A stretch of 54,819 nt of DNA, from positions 1-54,819 of the forward strand of contig JAODBP010000342.1 in assembly GCA_025464025.1 (NCBI GenBank), given 5' to 3'. Origin of the DNA: Actinomycetes bacterium (lineage in GTDB: Bacteria > Actinomycetota > Acidimicrobiia > Acidimicrobiales > CADCSY01). The notes under the pieces were generated by a model, which was not told where the DNA came from, did not search any database, and was given only the letters and a program-made list of their open reading frames with translations. Positions 22,519 to 31,277 of this stretch are shown piece by piece; positions within the stretch are counted from its first letter, which is position 1, and the number at the start of each line of letters is the position of its first letter. The translations under genes were made by a program, and so were the position numbers.

Positions 22519-22584
22519 GGCGTGATGCCCGTGCCCTGACGCCCGGCGTGATGCCCGGCGGAGGAGGTCGGGCGCGATGCCCCG
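22519..22584. repeat. three 13-bp iterons spaced 26 bp apart, entering terS start
   Basis: GGCGTGATGCCCG occurs at 22519-22531 and 22545-22557. A near copy, GGCGCGATGCCCCG, begins at 22571 and contains the TerS start codon. Exact 26-bp spacing puts the copies on one DNA face (about 2.5 turns apart). Regular repeats next to terS are typical of small-terminase binding sites, which I infer here. Confidence 0.55.
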
Positions 22585-23155
22585 AGGTGGGAATCGGCCC
22601 GGCGCGGGTCGGAAGCCGGACCCGAAGTCCGAGCGTCAGGAGAAGCTCCGGGCCAGTGAGAAGCGGGCTGGCACGCCCGGCGCCCCTGCGGCCAAGACGT
22701 CGACGGCGGCGGACCAGCTCGGGGTGCGGTTCGGTCGGCTGCCTCGAGGTGGCTTCACTGGCCGGGTGCCGGCGTGGCCGCTGGTGTCGTCGGCGACGAC
22801 CGACGAGCGCAAGGTGTGGAACCAGGTGTGGCGGACTCCGCAGGCGGCGGCGTGGGCGACGGAGCCGTGGCGGCATCGGACGGTGGCGTTGTGGGTTCGG
22901 TCATCGGTGCGGTGCGAGGAGCCGGATGCGCCGGCGGCGATCATCACAGCGTCGATCCGCTTGGCTGACCAGATCGGGTTGACGCCAGCCGGCCTGCTGG
23001 CCAACGGGTGGGAGATCGAGGAGGCGCCGGGAACACGGGCCGCCGTCGAAAGCGTGGGTCCGGAGCCGGGTGCGTCGAGGCCGCCAGCTCCGCTGCCCGC
23101 CGGCGTGGATCCTCGTGACCGGCTGACGGTGGTGCGCGATGGCGCCGGGGGCTGA
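22577..23155 (+). CDS. terS: terminase small subunit (putative)
   Basis: 192 aa; ATG after GAGGAGG. PRGGNRPGAGRKPDPKSER is the basic Gly/Pro-rich start common in small terminases. A helical middle part follows (WNQVWRTPQAAAWATEPW, AAIITASIRLADQIGLTPAG) as in actinophage TerS-like proteins. It lies directly before the terminase ATPase gene, with a 17-bp overlap. It would recognise phage DNA and recruit the large subunit. Confidence 0.7.
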   Translation: MPRGGNRPGAGRKPDPKSERQEKLRASEKRAGTPGAPAAKTSTAADQLGVRFGRLPRGGFTGRVPAWPLVSSATTDERKVWNQVWRTPQAAAWATEPWRHRTVALWVRSSVRCEEPDAPAAIITASIRLADQIGLTPAGLLANGWEIEEAPGTRAAVESVGPEPGASRPPAPLPAGVDPRDRLTVVRDGAGG

Positions 23156-24212
23156 CGAGTTCGTTGTCGCCTGGCCGACCCTGTTCGTGGTGGCCGCCTG
23201 GATCGAGCAGCACTGCCGGATCCCGGACGGATTCCACAAGGGCAAGCGTTACGAACACGCCGATTGGCAGCTGTGGTGCACGCTGAACCACTACCGGGTG
23301 AAGGCGACGGCCATCCCGGCGGGCACGATGCGCAAGGACGGCACCGAGGTCTCGGCCGCCTCCGCGTTCCACAACCGCCGGTCCCAGGTCGTGGGCCCGC
23401 AGAAGTGCGGGAAGGGCCCGTGGGCGGCGTCGATCGTGGCCGCCGAAGGGGTCGGCCCGGTGCTGTTCGCTGGCTGGGCCGAGGAGGGCGATCAGTACAT
23501 CTGCGCCGAGCACGGCTGCAGCTGCGGCTGGGTCTACGAGTACCGGCCGGGCGAGGCGAAGGGGCAGGCGTGGCCGACGCCGTTGATCCAGCTGACGGCG
23601 ACCAGCGAGGACCAGGTCGCCAACGTCTACAACCCGTTGAAGAACATGATCCGCTCCGGGCCGCTTGCGGAGCGGATGCTGATCCGCACCGACCACATCA
23701 CGCTCCCGAACGACGGCGAGATCGCCGTGGTGACGAGCTCGGCGAACTCCAGGCTCGGGAACCCGCTGACGTTCGCTCTCCAGGACGAGACCGGGCTCTA
23801 CACCAAGTCGAACAAGCTCGACGACGTCGCCGACACCCAGCGCCGTGGCGCGGCGGGCATGGGCGGCCGATCGATGGAGACCACCAACGCGTGGGAGCCG
23901 ACCGAGAAGTCGACGGCGCAGCAGACCTCGGAGTCCACGGTCGAGGACGTCTTCAAGTTCCATCGGCCACCGCCTGCGAACCTCAGCTACCGCAACAAGC
24001 GGCAGCGACGGAAGATCCACGAGCACGTGTACCGGGGCTCCTGGTGGGTGGACCTCGACTCCATCGATGCTGAGGCCGCCGAGCTCGAGTTGAAGGACCC
24101 GGGCCAGGCGGAAAGGTTCTTCGGGAACCGGATCGTGCGGGGCCAGGGCACTTGGCTGGCCGAGGGGGTGTGGGAGAACGCTGAGCGGAAGCGCCAGGAG
24201 CCGGCGGCATGA
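23139..24212 (+). CDS. terL: terminase large subunit, ATPase half
   Basis: 357 aa. GPQKCGKGPW at residues 86-95 is the variant Walker A of this actinophage TerL group. QLTATSEDQVANVYNPLKNM and TFALQDETGLY (Asp216-Glu217, Walker B and catalytic Glu) follow. The protein stops at AERKRQEPAA, just where homologues I know continue into the nuclease domain, which is instead the next gene. Together the pair would be about 561 aa, a normal TerL length. It packages DNA into procapsids using ATP. Confidence 0.88.
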   Translation: MAPGADEFVVAWPTLFVVAAWIEQHCRIPDGFHKGKRYEHADWQLWCTLNHYRVKATAIPAGTMRKDGTEVSAASAFHNRRSQVVGPQKCGKGPWAASIVAAEGVGPVLFAGWAEEGDQYICAEHGCSCGWVYEYRPGEAKGQAWPTPLIQLTATSEDQVANVYNPLKNMIRSGPLAERMLIRTDHITLPNDGEIAVVTSSANSRLGNPLTFALQDETGLYTKSNKLDDVADTQRRGAAGMGGRSMETTNAWEPTEKSTAQQTSESTVEDVFKFHRPPPANLSYRNKRQRRKIHEHVYRGSWWVDLDSIDAEAAELELKDPGQAERFFGNRIVRGQGTWLAEGVWENAERKRQEPAA

Positions 24213-24823
24213 CCCGACACTCGGAGCGGCCCCGCATCGACGTGTGCCTCGGGTTCGACGGCTCGACCAGCTCGGACTGGACCGGGATCCGCCTGGAGAC
24301 CTATGAGGGCTGGCTGTTCACGCCCCGCTACGGGCCCGACCGGCTGCCGACGGCGTGGAACCCGGCGGTGTGGGGTGGCCGGATCCCGCGTCATGAGGTG
24401 CGGGCGGCGATGACCGAGCTCTACACGACCTACCGGGTGGAGCGCGGCTACTTCGATCCGAGGGACTGGAGGACCGAGATCGACGAGTGGGCGCTGGAGT
24501 TCGGCAGCGAGCACGTCAGCGAGTGGGACACGGGTGGCGGCTCGACCCGGATCACGGTGGTGCACGCCATGCTCGAGCGGTTCGTGACGGACCTGACCGA
24601 GGGGTCCTTGACGCACGACGGCTGCCCGATCACGGCGGTGCACGTGGCGAACGCCCGGAAGCTGGCGAAGCCGGGCGAGAAGTACATCCTCGGGAAGCCG
24701 AGCGAGGACCAGAAGATCGACATGGCCATGGCCAGCGGCCTGGCGCATGAGGCGGCGGCTGATGCTCGGGCGGCCGGGTGGCAGCCGACGAAGACACGGA
24801 AGCGGATGATCGTCCGACGATGA
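24209..24823 (+). CDS. terminase large subunit, nuclease half
   Basis: 204 aa, ATGA overlap with the ATPase half. VCLGFDGSTSSDWTGIRLET holds the first RNase-H-fold Asp (D17). YFDPRDWRTEIDEWA and GKPSEDQKIDMAMA supply further acidic residues, and LTHDGCP and HVANARKLAKPG are conserved in TerL nuclease domains. It would cut concatemeric DNA. Normally this is the C-terminal domain of TerL, so this is gene fission or a one-base indel; the exact ATGA overlap favours a real split. Confidence 0.85.
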   Translation: MTRHSERPRIDVCLGFDGSTSSDWTGIRLETYEGWLFTPRYGPDRLPTAWNPAVWGGRIPRHEVRAAMTELYTTYRVERGYFDPRDWRTEIDEWALEFGSEHVSEWDTGGGSTRITVVHAMLERFVTDLTEGSLTHDGCPITAVHVANARKLAKPGEKYILGKPSEDQKIDMAMASGLAHEAAADARAAGWQPTKTRKRMIVRR

Positions 24824-24835
24824 GGGGGTGACCGG

Positions 24836-26215
24836 GTGGCGCTGACCGAAGAGGAGCACGCCCAGGTCGTCGTCCTCGACCGGAAGATCTCGCTCGGCAA
24901 GAAGCCGCTCAAGCGGTACGACGAGTACCTGGAGGGCGAGCAGCCCCTGCGGTACATGGCCCCGCAGCTTGAGGCCGAGGTCGGCTCCATCGTCACGCAG
25001 CTGGTCATCAACTGGCCGATGCTGGTGGTCAACGCGTTCGAGAACCGCCTGGACATCACGGGCTTTCGGTATCCGAAGAGCGCCGACCGGGACCCGGTGA
25101 TCTGGGAGTGGTGGGACCACGTCGATGGTGAGGAGCAGTCGCAGCTGGCCCACTTCGAGGCGCTCGGCCTTGGCCGAGTGTTCGCGATGGTGGGCTCCGG
25201 TGACGAGGACGGTGACCCGCCGGTCCTGACGATCGAGCATCCGTCCCAGGTGGCGGTCGGCAGGGATCCTCGGACCCGGATCATCCGGGAAGCGCTCTAC
25301 CGCTGGCAGGAGGACGACAAGTCGGAGTGGGGGCAGCTCCACCTGCCCGACGTGACCATCACGCTCAAGAAGCAGGGCCGGACGTGGGTCGACGAGGACC
25401 GCGACGAGCACAACCTCAACGAGGTGCCTGTCGTGCCGATCGTGCACCGGCCTCGATTGCTTCGTCCTGACGGCCGGTCGTTGTTCCACGACATCATCCC
25501 GTTGGCCGACGCGGCCAACAAGATGGCCACGGACATGATGGTCTCCGGCGAGTTCCACGCCATGCCGCGCCGGTGGGCGATCGGCATGAGCGAGGAGGAC
25601 TTCGAGGACGAGCACGGCCAGCAGATGTCGACATGGTCGACGGTGGCCGGCCGGCTCTGGACGACCGACCGGAAGCCGGCCGAGGTCGCTGTGGGTCAGT
25701 TCCCGGAGGCTGACCTGGTGGTCTTCCACAACACGATCAAGCTGCTCGCCCAGCTGGTCGGCCAGTTGATCGGACTCCCGCACGACTACCTGGGGTTCCA
25801 GACGGACAACCCCCCGTCGGCTGAGTCTCGGCGTGCGGCTGAGGTGCGGCTGACCAAGGGTGCCGAGCGGATCATCACCTGGTTTGGGAGCCCGTGGAAG
25901 CGGGTGGGTGGCCTGTTCCTCCGCTTCGACAGCGGGGGCGCCGAGCTCCCGAAGGAGGCGGCGTCCCTCAAGGCGGTGTGGAACGATCCGGCCACGCCGA
26001 CTCGGGCCCAGCAGGTCGACGCGATCGTGAAGCTGGTCGAGTCCCACATCATCCCGGTGGAACAGGCCCGGGAGGACCTCGGGTACGACGAGGAGCAGCG
26101 CCGTCGGATGGCCCAGCAGGACGACGACGCATCCCGTCGCTCCCTCTCCCTTCTGGCCGAGGCCGGCACGGCCGCCGTGAAGCCTGCCCCGAACGCTCCG
26201 CCGCCGGCCGCCTGA
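24836..26215 (+). CDS. portal protein (SPP1 Gp6-like)
   Basis: 459 aa, GTG after GAGGGGG. NWPMLVVNAFENRLDITGF, HPSQVAVGRDPRTRIIREAL, EVPVVPIVHRPRLLRPDGRS, LADAANKMATDMMVSGEF and GLPHDYLGFQTDNPPSAE follow the order of Gp6-type portals. The portal ring is the DNA channel at one capsid vertex and the dock for terminase and tail. The Ala/Pro tail at the end is disordered. Confidence 0.9.
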   Translation: MALTEEEHAQVVVLDRKISLGKKPLKRYDEYLEGEQPLRYMAPQLEAEVGSIVTQLVINWPMLVVNAFENRLDITGFRYPKSADRDPVIWEWWDHVDGEEQSQLAHFEALGLGRVFAMVGSGDEDGDPPVLTIEHPSQVAVGRDPRTRIIREALYRWQEDDKSEWGQLHLPDVTITLKKQGRTWVDEDRDEHNLNEVPVVPIVHRPRLLRPDGRSLFHDIIPLADAANKMATDMMVSGEFHAMPRRWAIGMSEEDFEDEHGQQMSTWSTVAGRLWTTDRKPAEVAVGQFPEADLVVFHNTIKLLAQLVGQLIGLPHDYLGFQTDNPPSAESRRAAEVRLTKGAERIITWFGSPWKRVGGLFLRFDSGGAELPKEAASLKAVWNDPATPTRAQQVDAIVKLVESHIIPVEQAREDLGYDEEQRRRMAQQDDDASRRSLSLLAEAGTAAVKPAPNAPPPAA

Positions 26216-27120
26216 TGCTCTCGCCGGTCTCGACGCCGGCCGACGACATCGCCCGCCGGCACTACGAGCAGCAGCAGCTCCTGGCGGCCCGGTCGACCGA
26301 AGCCGCCCGACAGGCGTGGGTCACGATCGACAGGTCCGACATCGCCGGTTCGTGGGCCCAGCAGATCCCAGCGCTCACCCAGAGGCTGACCGCAGCGCAG
26401 AGGGTGGCGGCCAGCGGAGCCGACTCCTACGTCGATGCGGCGCTGGCCGCCGGGGGAGCAGAGGTCCGGCCGGCCGGCCGGGTCCTGGCCGCCGGGGTGG
26501 CCGGGGTGGCCAGCGATGGCCGGCCGCTCGGCTCTTTGCTCGTTCAGCCGGCGATCACGAGCCTCCGGGCGATCTCCGTCGGGTTCGACCCGATCGAAGC
26601 TCTCCAAGCGGGGTTCGTAGCGCTCTCGCAGATCATGACCACCCAGGTGGCGGACGCCGGGCGTGTTGCCGACGGCCTCGCCATGGCTGCTCGGCCGGCG
26701 GTCGGGTACGTGCGCATGCTGGCCCCGCCGTCCTGTTCGAGGTGCGCCGTCCTCGCTGGTCGGCACTACCGGTGGAACTCTGGGTTCCTCCGTCATCCTC
26801 GCTGCGACTGTCGGCACATCCCGGTGGCGGAGTCGATGGCCGGGGATGTCACGGTCGACTCCCGTCGCTACTTCGACAGCCTCGCCCGGGACCAGCAGGA
26901 CAAGATCTTCACCGTCGACGGTGCCCGAGCCATTCGGGACGGTGCCGACCTCAACCGGGTGGTGAACGCCCGCCGCGGGATGACTGCTGCCGGGACGACC
27001 ACCGAGCTGGCCACCCGCCACACCGGAGCCCGGCTCATGCCGGAGCGGATCTATCGGCTGGCGGCCGGTGACCGAGATCTGGCGCTGAGCCTGCTGCGAC
27101 AGCACGGCTTCATCGCCTGA
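26215..27120 (+). CDS. MuF-like capsid maturation / head morphogenesis protein
   Basis: 301 aa from the ATG in TGATG. MLAPPSCSRCAVLAGRHYRW then FLRHPRCDCRHIPV is the Cys/His cluster of MuF-like minor head proteins, here with no toxin extension. These proteins sit inside the capsid near the portal. A longer reading upstream exists but overlaps the portal gene. Confidence 0.82.
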   Translation: MLSPVSTPADDIARRHYEQQQLLAARSTEAARQAWVTIDRSDIAGSWAQQIPALTQRLTAAQRVAASGADSYVDAALAAGGAEVRPAGRVLAAGVAGVASDGRPLGSLLVQPAITSLRAISVGFDPIEALQAGFVALSQIMTTQVADAGRVADGLAMAARPAVGYVRMLAPPSCSRCAVLAGRHYRWNSGFLRHPRCDCRHIPVAESMAGDVTVDSRRYFDSLARDQQDKIFTVDGARAIRDGADLNRVVNARRGMTAAGTTTELATRHTGARLMPERIYRLAAGDRDLALSLLRQHGFIA

Positions 27121-27169
27121 ACCACAGCCTCGGCGAGACGCCGTGGCCCAACAACACGAGGAGGAGAGC

Positions 27170-27976
27170 GTGACGCTCCCTGCCCCCAAGCCCATGCCCC
27201 GAGGTCTCCTGGCCGACGTGCTCGACATGTGGCAGTCCCAGAACTGGGACCCCGCCGCGCTGCACCGGTTCCGCATGGGCCCCGAGGATGACCAGGCCGT
27301 CCTCGACGCACTGAGCCCCGACGAGCTCGATGCGTTGCAGGACCTCAGCGATGAGGACGTTGCGGCGCTCAACAAGCTCACGCCCGAGCAGCGAGCCGCT
27401 CTGGCCGACAGCACCGGTGAGGTCGACGAGACCGACTTGCCCGAGAAGGTGAAGGCGATCCTCACGAAGGAACGCACTGCTGCTCGGGAGGCATCGAAGG
27501 CCAAGCGGGCGTCGGACAAGTCGGCTCGCACCGAGAAGGAGCGAGCCGACCGGGCCGAGGCCGAGCTGGCCAAGCTCAAGAAGAAGAAGCCGGACGACGT
27601 CGACAAGGTCGACCCGGATGAGGTGATCGAGAACGCTCGGCGTGAGGCCGAGGACACGGCGACGAAGCGGTCCAACAGGGTGATCCTGGAGGCCCGCATC
27701 GAGGCGCAGGCGTCCGGCAAGTTCGCTTCGCCGGCTCTGGCGGCTCGGCTCCTCGACCTCGACGACTTCGAGGTCGGCAAGGACGGCAAGGTCGACCGGA
27801 AGGCGATCGACGAGGCGCTCGACGAGCTCCTCGAAGAGAACCCCGGCCTGTCGGCCACGAGAAGGACCAGGCCGAAGCCGGTCAAGCAGGGCAAGCACGG
27901 CAACACCGGGACCGGCGCCGACGCCGGCCGGGCCGAGGCCGAGCGGCGGTACGGCACCAAGAACAAGCAGCAGTAG
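27170..27976 (+). CDS. capsid scaffolding protein
   Basis: 268 aa. I chose GTG 27170 because GAGGAGGAG lies 8 bases upstream; an in-frame GTG at 27143 has no such site. The sequence is acidic then strongly coiled coil (REASKAKRASDKSARTEKER, AELAKLKKKK) with a C-terminal helix and a basic tail (RYGTKNKQQ), as usual for scaffolds, and it lies just before the decoration and capsid genes. Confidence 0.85.
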   Translation: MTLPAPKPMPRGLLADVLDMWQSQNWDPAALHRFRMGPEDDQAVLDALSPDELDALQDLSDEDVAALNKLTPEQRAALADSTGEVDETDLPEKVKAILTKERTAAREASKAKRASDKSARTEKERADRAEAELAKLKKKKPDDVDKVDPDEVIENARREAEDTATKRSNRVILEARIEAQASGKFASPALAARLLDLDDFEVGKDGKVDRKAIDEALDELLEENPGLSATRRTRPKPVKQGKHGNTGTGADAGRAEAERRYGTKNKQQ

Positions 27977-28027
27977 CTCGAGCGGCTCGGATCCACCGAC
28001 CGCGTTCAACGTCTGAAAGGACGAAGG

Positions 28028-28756
28028 ATGACCGACATTTCGGTGCACACCCTGTCGCACCACGTCGAGAACCGGTCGTGGTACCTGGGCACGGCAGATC
28101 AGCCGGGCTTCATGGTGGGCGGCACCCTCGACATCTCCGGGTTCACGTCCGGCACCCACTACCCCAACGGCTTCATCAAGTCGGGCGAGCCCCTCGCCCA
28201 GCTGCCCAGCGGCCTGTACGTGCCGTACGTGCTCGACAGCGAGTCGGTGTCGATCGCGGTCGATGCCACCGGTGGCACGTTCACCATCACCATCGAGGGC
28301 CAGGCCACGGCCGCCATCGCCTTCAACGCCACGGCGGCGGCCGTGCAGGCTGCCGTGAACCTGCTGCCCGGCATCCGGCCCGGTGACATCACCTGGACCG
28401 GCGGGCCCGGCGCGGCCGGTGGCGCCACGCCGTACGTCGGCACCTGGGGCAGCACCTACGCCGGGCTGGACGCCCCGGCCATCACGACCGGTGTCGGGTC
28501 CCTGACCGGTGGTGCCGGCACGGCCGCCGTCACGACCACGGCTGGCGGCGGCGAGACTCCCGTCGGCGAGGGCACCGGCGCCGGGTTCCTGTACTCGACG
28601 GTGACCGTCCCGAACGTGCTCGACACCACGGTCGACGTCGGCTGCGCCGTCCTCGTGGCCTTCGCTCCCGTGAAGGAGTCGAAGCTGCCCCGGGCCATCG
28701 ACGCCGCCTTCAGGGCCTCCGTCCGGAACATCTACTTCGTCGGCGACAACGCCTAA
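28028..28756 (+). CDS. capsid decoration protein with inserted Ig-like domain
   Basis: 242 aa, site AAAGGACGAAGG before ATG. Residues 1-70 (RSWYLGTADQPGFMVGGTLD, GFIKSGEPLAQLPSGLYVPY) and the end (TVDVGCAVLVAFAPVKESKL) look like one lambda-D-type decoration protein. Residues about 75-180 are an insertion with GGTFTITIEGQATAAIAFNA, TAAAVQAAVNLLPGI and TWTGGPG, a repeat-type domain seen in surface and adhesin-like proteins. The insert probably projects from the capsid. Confidence 0.8.
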   Translation: MTDISVHTLSHHVENRSWYLGTADQPGFMVGGTLDISGFTSGTHYPNGFIKSGEPLAQLPSGLYVPYVLDSESVSIAVDATGGTFTITIEGQATAAIAFNATAAAVQAAVNLLPGIRPGDITWTGGPGAAGGATPYVGTWGSTYAGLDAPAITTGVGSLTGGAGTAAVTTTAGGGETPVGEGTGAGFLYSTVTVPNVLDTTVDVGCAVLVAFAPVKESKLPRAIDAAFRASVRNIYFVGDNA

Positions 28757-28771
28757 CCCAGGGAGCATCCC

Positions 28772-29818
28772 ATGACGATCGTCTTCGACGCACCGGTGGA
28801 GCCTGACGCGCTCACCACCTTCATCCGTGAGACGCCGATCCCGGCGGATCTGACCCTGCTGGCCGAGGCCGGCGAGAACTTCGTCCAGAGCAACGTGATC
28901 GACTGGGCGGAGATCACCCGGACCAACCGCACGGCCCGCTTCCGGACCTACGACGGCCGGATCCACGTGTCCGAGCGGGACACCGCGGTCGAGAAGCAGG
29001 TCAAGCTGCCGCCGGTCTCCAGCTCGCTCAGCATGGGCGAGTACGAGAAGCTCCAGCTCCAGTTCGCCCAGACGGGTGGCACGCGCCGCGAAGCGCTGGC
29101 CAACGCCATCTACAACGACGGCGAGAAGCTCACCCGTGAGGTCCAGGCCCGCTTCGAGCAGGCCATCGGCGACCTCGTCGGCGATGGGGTGCTCTCGATC
29201 AACGAGAACGGGTTCGTTGGCACCTACGACGGTGGCGTCCCGGCCAACCAGATCGTGAACGCCGGCGTGGCCTGGACGGACACGACCAACGCGGTGATCC
29301 TCACCAACCTGGTGGCGTGGAACGACGTGCAGGTGGCCAACGGCTACAACGGCGAGCGGGTCATCCGCACGTCGCAGGCCGTGATCCGGCTCATGCAGCG
29401 GAACAAGGAGATCATCGACGCCGTCCACGGCGCGACGGCCGCCCGCACCCGGGTCACGCTCACCGAGCTGAACGACCTGCTCTCGTCGGAGGGCCTGCCC
29501 ACGGTCCGGGCGGCCTACGACACCCAGGTCGACGTCGACGGCTCGACCGTCCGGGTCATCCCGGCCGACAAGGTGCTGCTCACGCCGGTCAGCCTGGCCG
29601 ACCTCGTGACGGTCAACTTCGGCATCTCCGCCACGGCGCTCGAGCTCGTCAACTCGAACAAGTCGGACCTGTCCTTCGAGGATGCCCCCGGCATCGTCGG
29701 CATCGTCGAGAAGGCCGGCCCGCCGTACCGGGAGTTCACGTTCGTCGACGCCGTCGGCATGCCGACCCTCGTCGACGGCCGCCGGCTCTTCATCGCCGAC
29801 ATCGGCACGATCAGCTGA
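28772..29818 (+). CDS. major capsid protein (phage capsid E family)
   Basis: 348 aa, AGGGAG before ATG. LTTFIRETPIPADLTLLAEA, RTNRTARFRTYDGRIHVSER, LPPVSSSLSMGEYEKLQLQF and IPADKVLLTP are as in the HK97-fold capsid E (lambda gpE-like) family of actinophages. Forms the icosahedral shell. No N-terminal delta-domain protease site is evident. Confidence 0.9.
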   Translation: MTIVFDAPVEPDALTTFIRETPIPADLTLLAEAGENFVQSNVIDWAEITRTNRTARFRTYDGRIHVSERDTAVEKQVKLPPVSSSLSMGEYEKLQLQFAQTGGTRREALANAIYNDGEKLTREVQARFEQAIGDLVGDGVLSINENGFVGTYDGGVPANQIVNAGVAWTDTTNAVILTNLVAWNDVQVANGYNGERVIRTSQAVIRLMQRNKEIIDAVHGATAARTRVTLTELNDLLSSEGLPTVRAAYDTQVDVDGSTVRVIPADKVLLTPVSLADLVTVNFGISATALELVNSNKSDLSFEDAPGIVGIVEKAGPPYREFTFVDAVGMPTLVDGRRLFIADIGTIS

Positions 29819-30414
29819 TGGGCCGCCGGCTGACGGGCTTCGTCCACGGCCTCATCGACGTGAACGGCGCTTCCTGCTCGTTCGGCCCGGGGGACAAGGT
29901 CCCGGCGTGGGCGGCCGAGCAGATCACCAACCCGAAGGCGTGGGTGGAGGTTCCCGACGAGGCGGTGCCTCCCGCCACCGTCGCTCCCGACGGCAACTCC
30001 AACGACGACGACCCGTCGCCCATCCGGCGCATGGCCGAGTTCGGGGCCACGGTCGATGAGGTCGCGGCGCTCCGCGAGATGTGGGTCGAGATGACCGACG
30101 ACGAGCGGGCCGAGGCGATCGCCGATGAGGCCGAGGCGTCCGATGATGAGCTCAGCGAGATGCTGACTGCGTGGCGGGCGGCGGTCGAGGCCAACGGCGG
30201 TGATGTCGTCGCTGCGCTCCAGAGCCTGGGTGACCAGGATCTCGACTCCGGCGGTGGTGGCACGGATCAAGGGCCGCCGCCGAAGGCGGGTGCCGGCTCG
30301 TCGAGCGCCGCATGGGTGGCGTACGCCCGGGCCCACGACCTCGAGGTGGCGGACGACGCCGGCCGTGAGGACGTCATCGAGCAGTTGGTCCAGGCCGGCA
30401 TCCCGGTCGAGTAG
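29818..30414 (+). CDS. head-associated hypothetical protein with SAP/Rho-N-like C-terminus
   Basis: 198 aa from the TGATG overlap. The N-terminal 45 residues look beta-rich (FVHGLIDVNGASCSFGPGDK). A long acidic helical region follows (REMWVEMTDDERAEAIADEA). The end WVAYARAHDLEVADDAGRED resembles a Lsr2/Rho-N-type DNA-binding helix pair. Often found after capsid genes in actinophages; role unclear. Confidence 0.65.
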   Translation: MGRRLTGFVHGLIDVNGASCSFGPGDKVPAWAAEQITNPKAWVEVPDEAVPPATVAPDGNSNDDDPSPIRRMAEFGATVDEVAALREMWVEMTDDERAEAIADEAEASDDELSEMLTAWRAAVEANGGDVVAALQSLGDQDLDSGGGGTDQGPPPKAGAGSSSAAWVAYARAHDLEVADDAGREDVIEQLVQAGIPVE

Positions 30415-30438
30415 CAGCACGAAGGGGAGGGGCGCCAG

Positions 30439-30876
30439 ATGACCGACTTCGCGACGACGGCCGACGTGGCCGGCATCTGGCGCCCCTTGACCACCGAGGA
30501 GCAGGTGGTGGCCACCAACCTGCTGGCCTACGCCTCGGTGATCATCCGGGCACGGGTCCCGGGGATCGATGACCGGATCGCCGCTGGCACGCTAGATGGG
30601 GCCCTAGCCAGGATGACGGCCGCCGAGATGGTCAAGCGGCGCCTGGAGAACCCGGACGGGTACCGGTCCGAGCAGATCGACGACTACAGCTTCACTCGGG
30701 ACCAGGAGCACTCCGCCGGCGGCTTGTACCTGACCGACGACGAGATGGGGCTGCTGCGGGGGAGTCGGCCAAGAGCGTTCTCGGTCACGCCGGGCCGGCC
30801 GGAGCCGACCTGCACAGATCTGGAGCAGGTCGCTCTCCGTCGGGCCTGGTGGGGTCGGACGGATCGGCGCCAGTGA
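30439..30876 (+). CDS. head-tail adaptor (Gp19/Gp15-like)
   Basis: 145 aa, GGGGAGGG before ATG. FATTADVAGIWRPLTTEEQV, LLAYASVIIRARVPG, RMTAAEMVKRRLENPDGYRS and SAGGLYLTDDEMGLL match the Gp19/Gp15/Gp42 family, helical adaptors that sit below the portal ring. Confidence 0.85.
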   Translation: MTDFATTADVAGIWRPLTTEEQVVATNLLAYASVIIRARVPGIDDRIAAGTLDGALARMTAAEMVKRRLENPDGYRSEQIDDYSFTRDQEHSAGGLYLTDDEMGLLRGSRPRAFSVTPGRPEPTCTDLEQVALRRAWWGRTDRRQ

Positions 30877-31277
30877 GCGCCCGTGACGCCGTGCTCGCTG
30901 GCCGGCGGGCGGCCGAGGCCTTGATGTTCGATACCTGCACGATCACCCGCCACGGGGCCCGGCCGTCGTTCAATGCCACGACCGGCGTCACCACGCCGGC
31001 GGCCAGGACCTCGGTGTACTCGGGGCGGTGCAAGGTCCAGTCTCGGACGTTGGTGTCGTCGACGTCCGAGGTCGGCGGGCAACTGGTTGGTGTGCAGGTC
31101 CTGGAGGTTCACGTGCCGATCAGCGTCGACGACGTCCAGGTCGACGATGTCGTGGCCATCACGGCCGCCGAGCTGGACACGGCGCTGGTGGGCCGGAGCT
31201 ATCGGGTGACGGCGGTGCCGGCGAAGTCGTTCGCCACCGCCCGTCGCCTCCGGTGTGAGGAGACCACAAGCGGATGA
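30873..31277 (+). CDS. head-tail stopper-like protein (DUF6093-like)
   Basis: 134 aa, GTGA overlap. LMFDTCTITRHGARPSFNAT, SVYSGRCKVQSR, VLEVHVPISVDDVQVDDVV and YRVTAVPAKSFATARRLRCE give the beta pattern of DUF6093 stoppers, which close the connector. I chose GTG 30873 over an upstream GTG because of the overlap. Confidence 0.78.
   Translation: MSARDAVLAGRRAAEALMFDTCTITRHGARPSFNATTGVTTPAARTSVYSGRCKVQSRTLVSSTSEVGGQLVGVQVLEVHVPISVDDVQVDDVVAITAAELDTALVGRSYRVTAVPAKSFATARRLRCEETTSG

Noticed and set aside
23987..26047. 686-aa leftward open frame
   Set aside because: Antisense to the terminase nuclease and portal genes, which have recognisable family motifs.
26215..27120. Toxin domain at the end of the MuF-like protein
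   Set aside because: The protein ends shortly after the Cys/His region with no extra domain large enough to be a polymorphic toxin.
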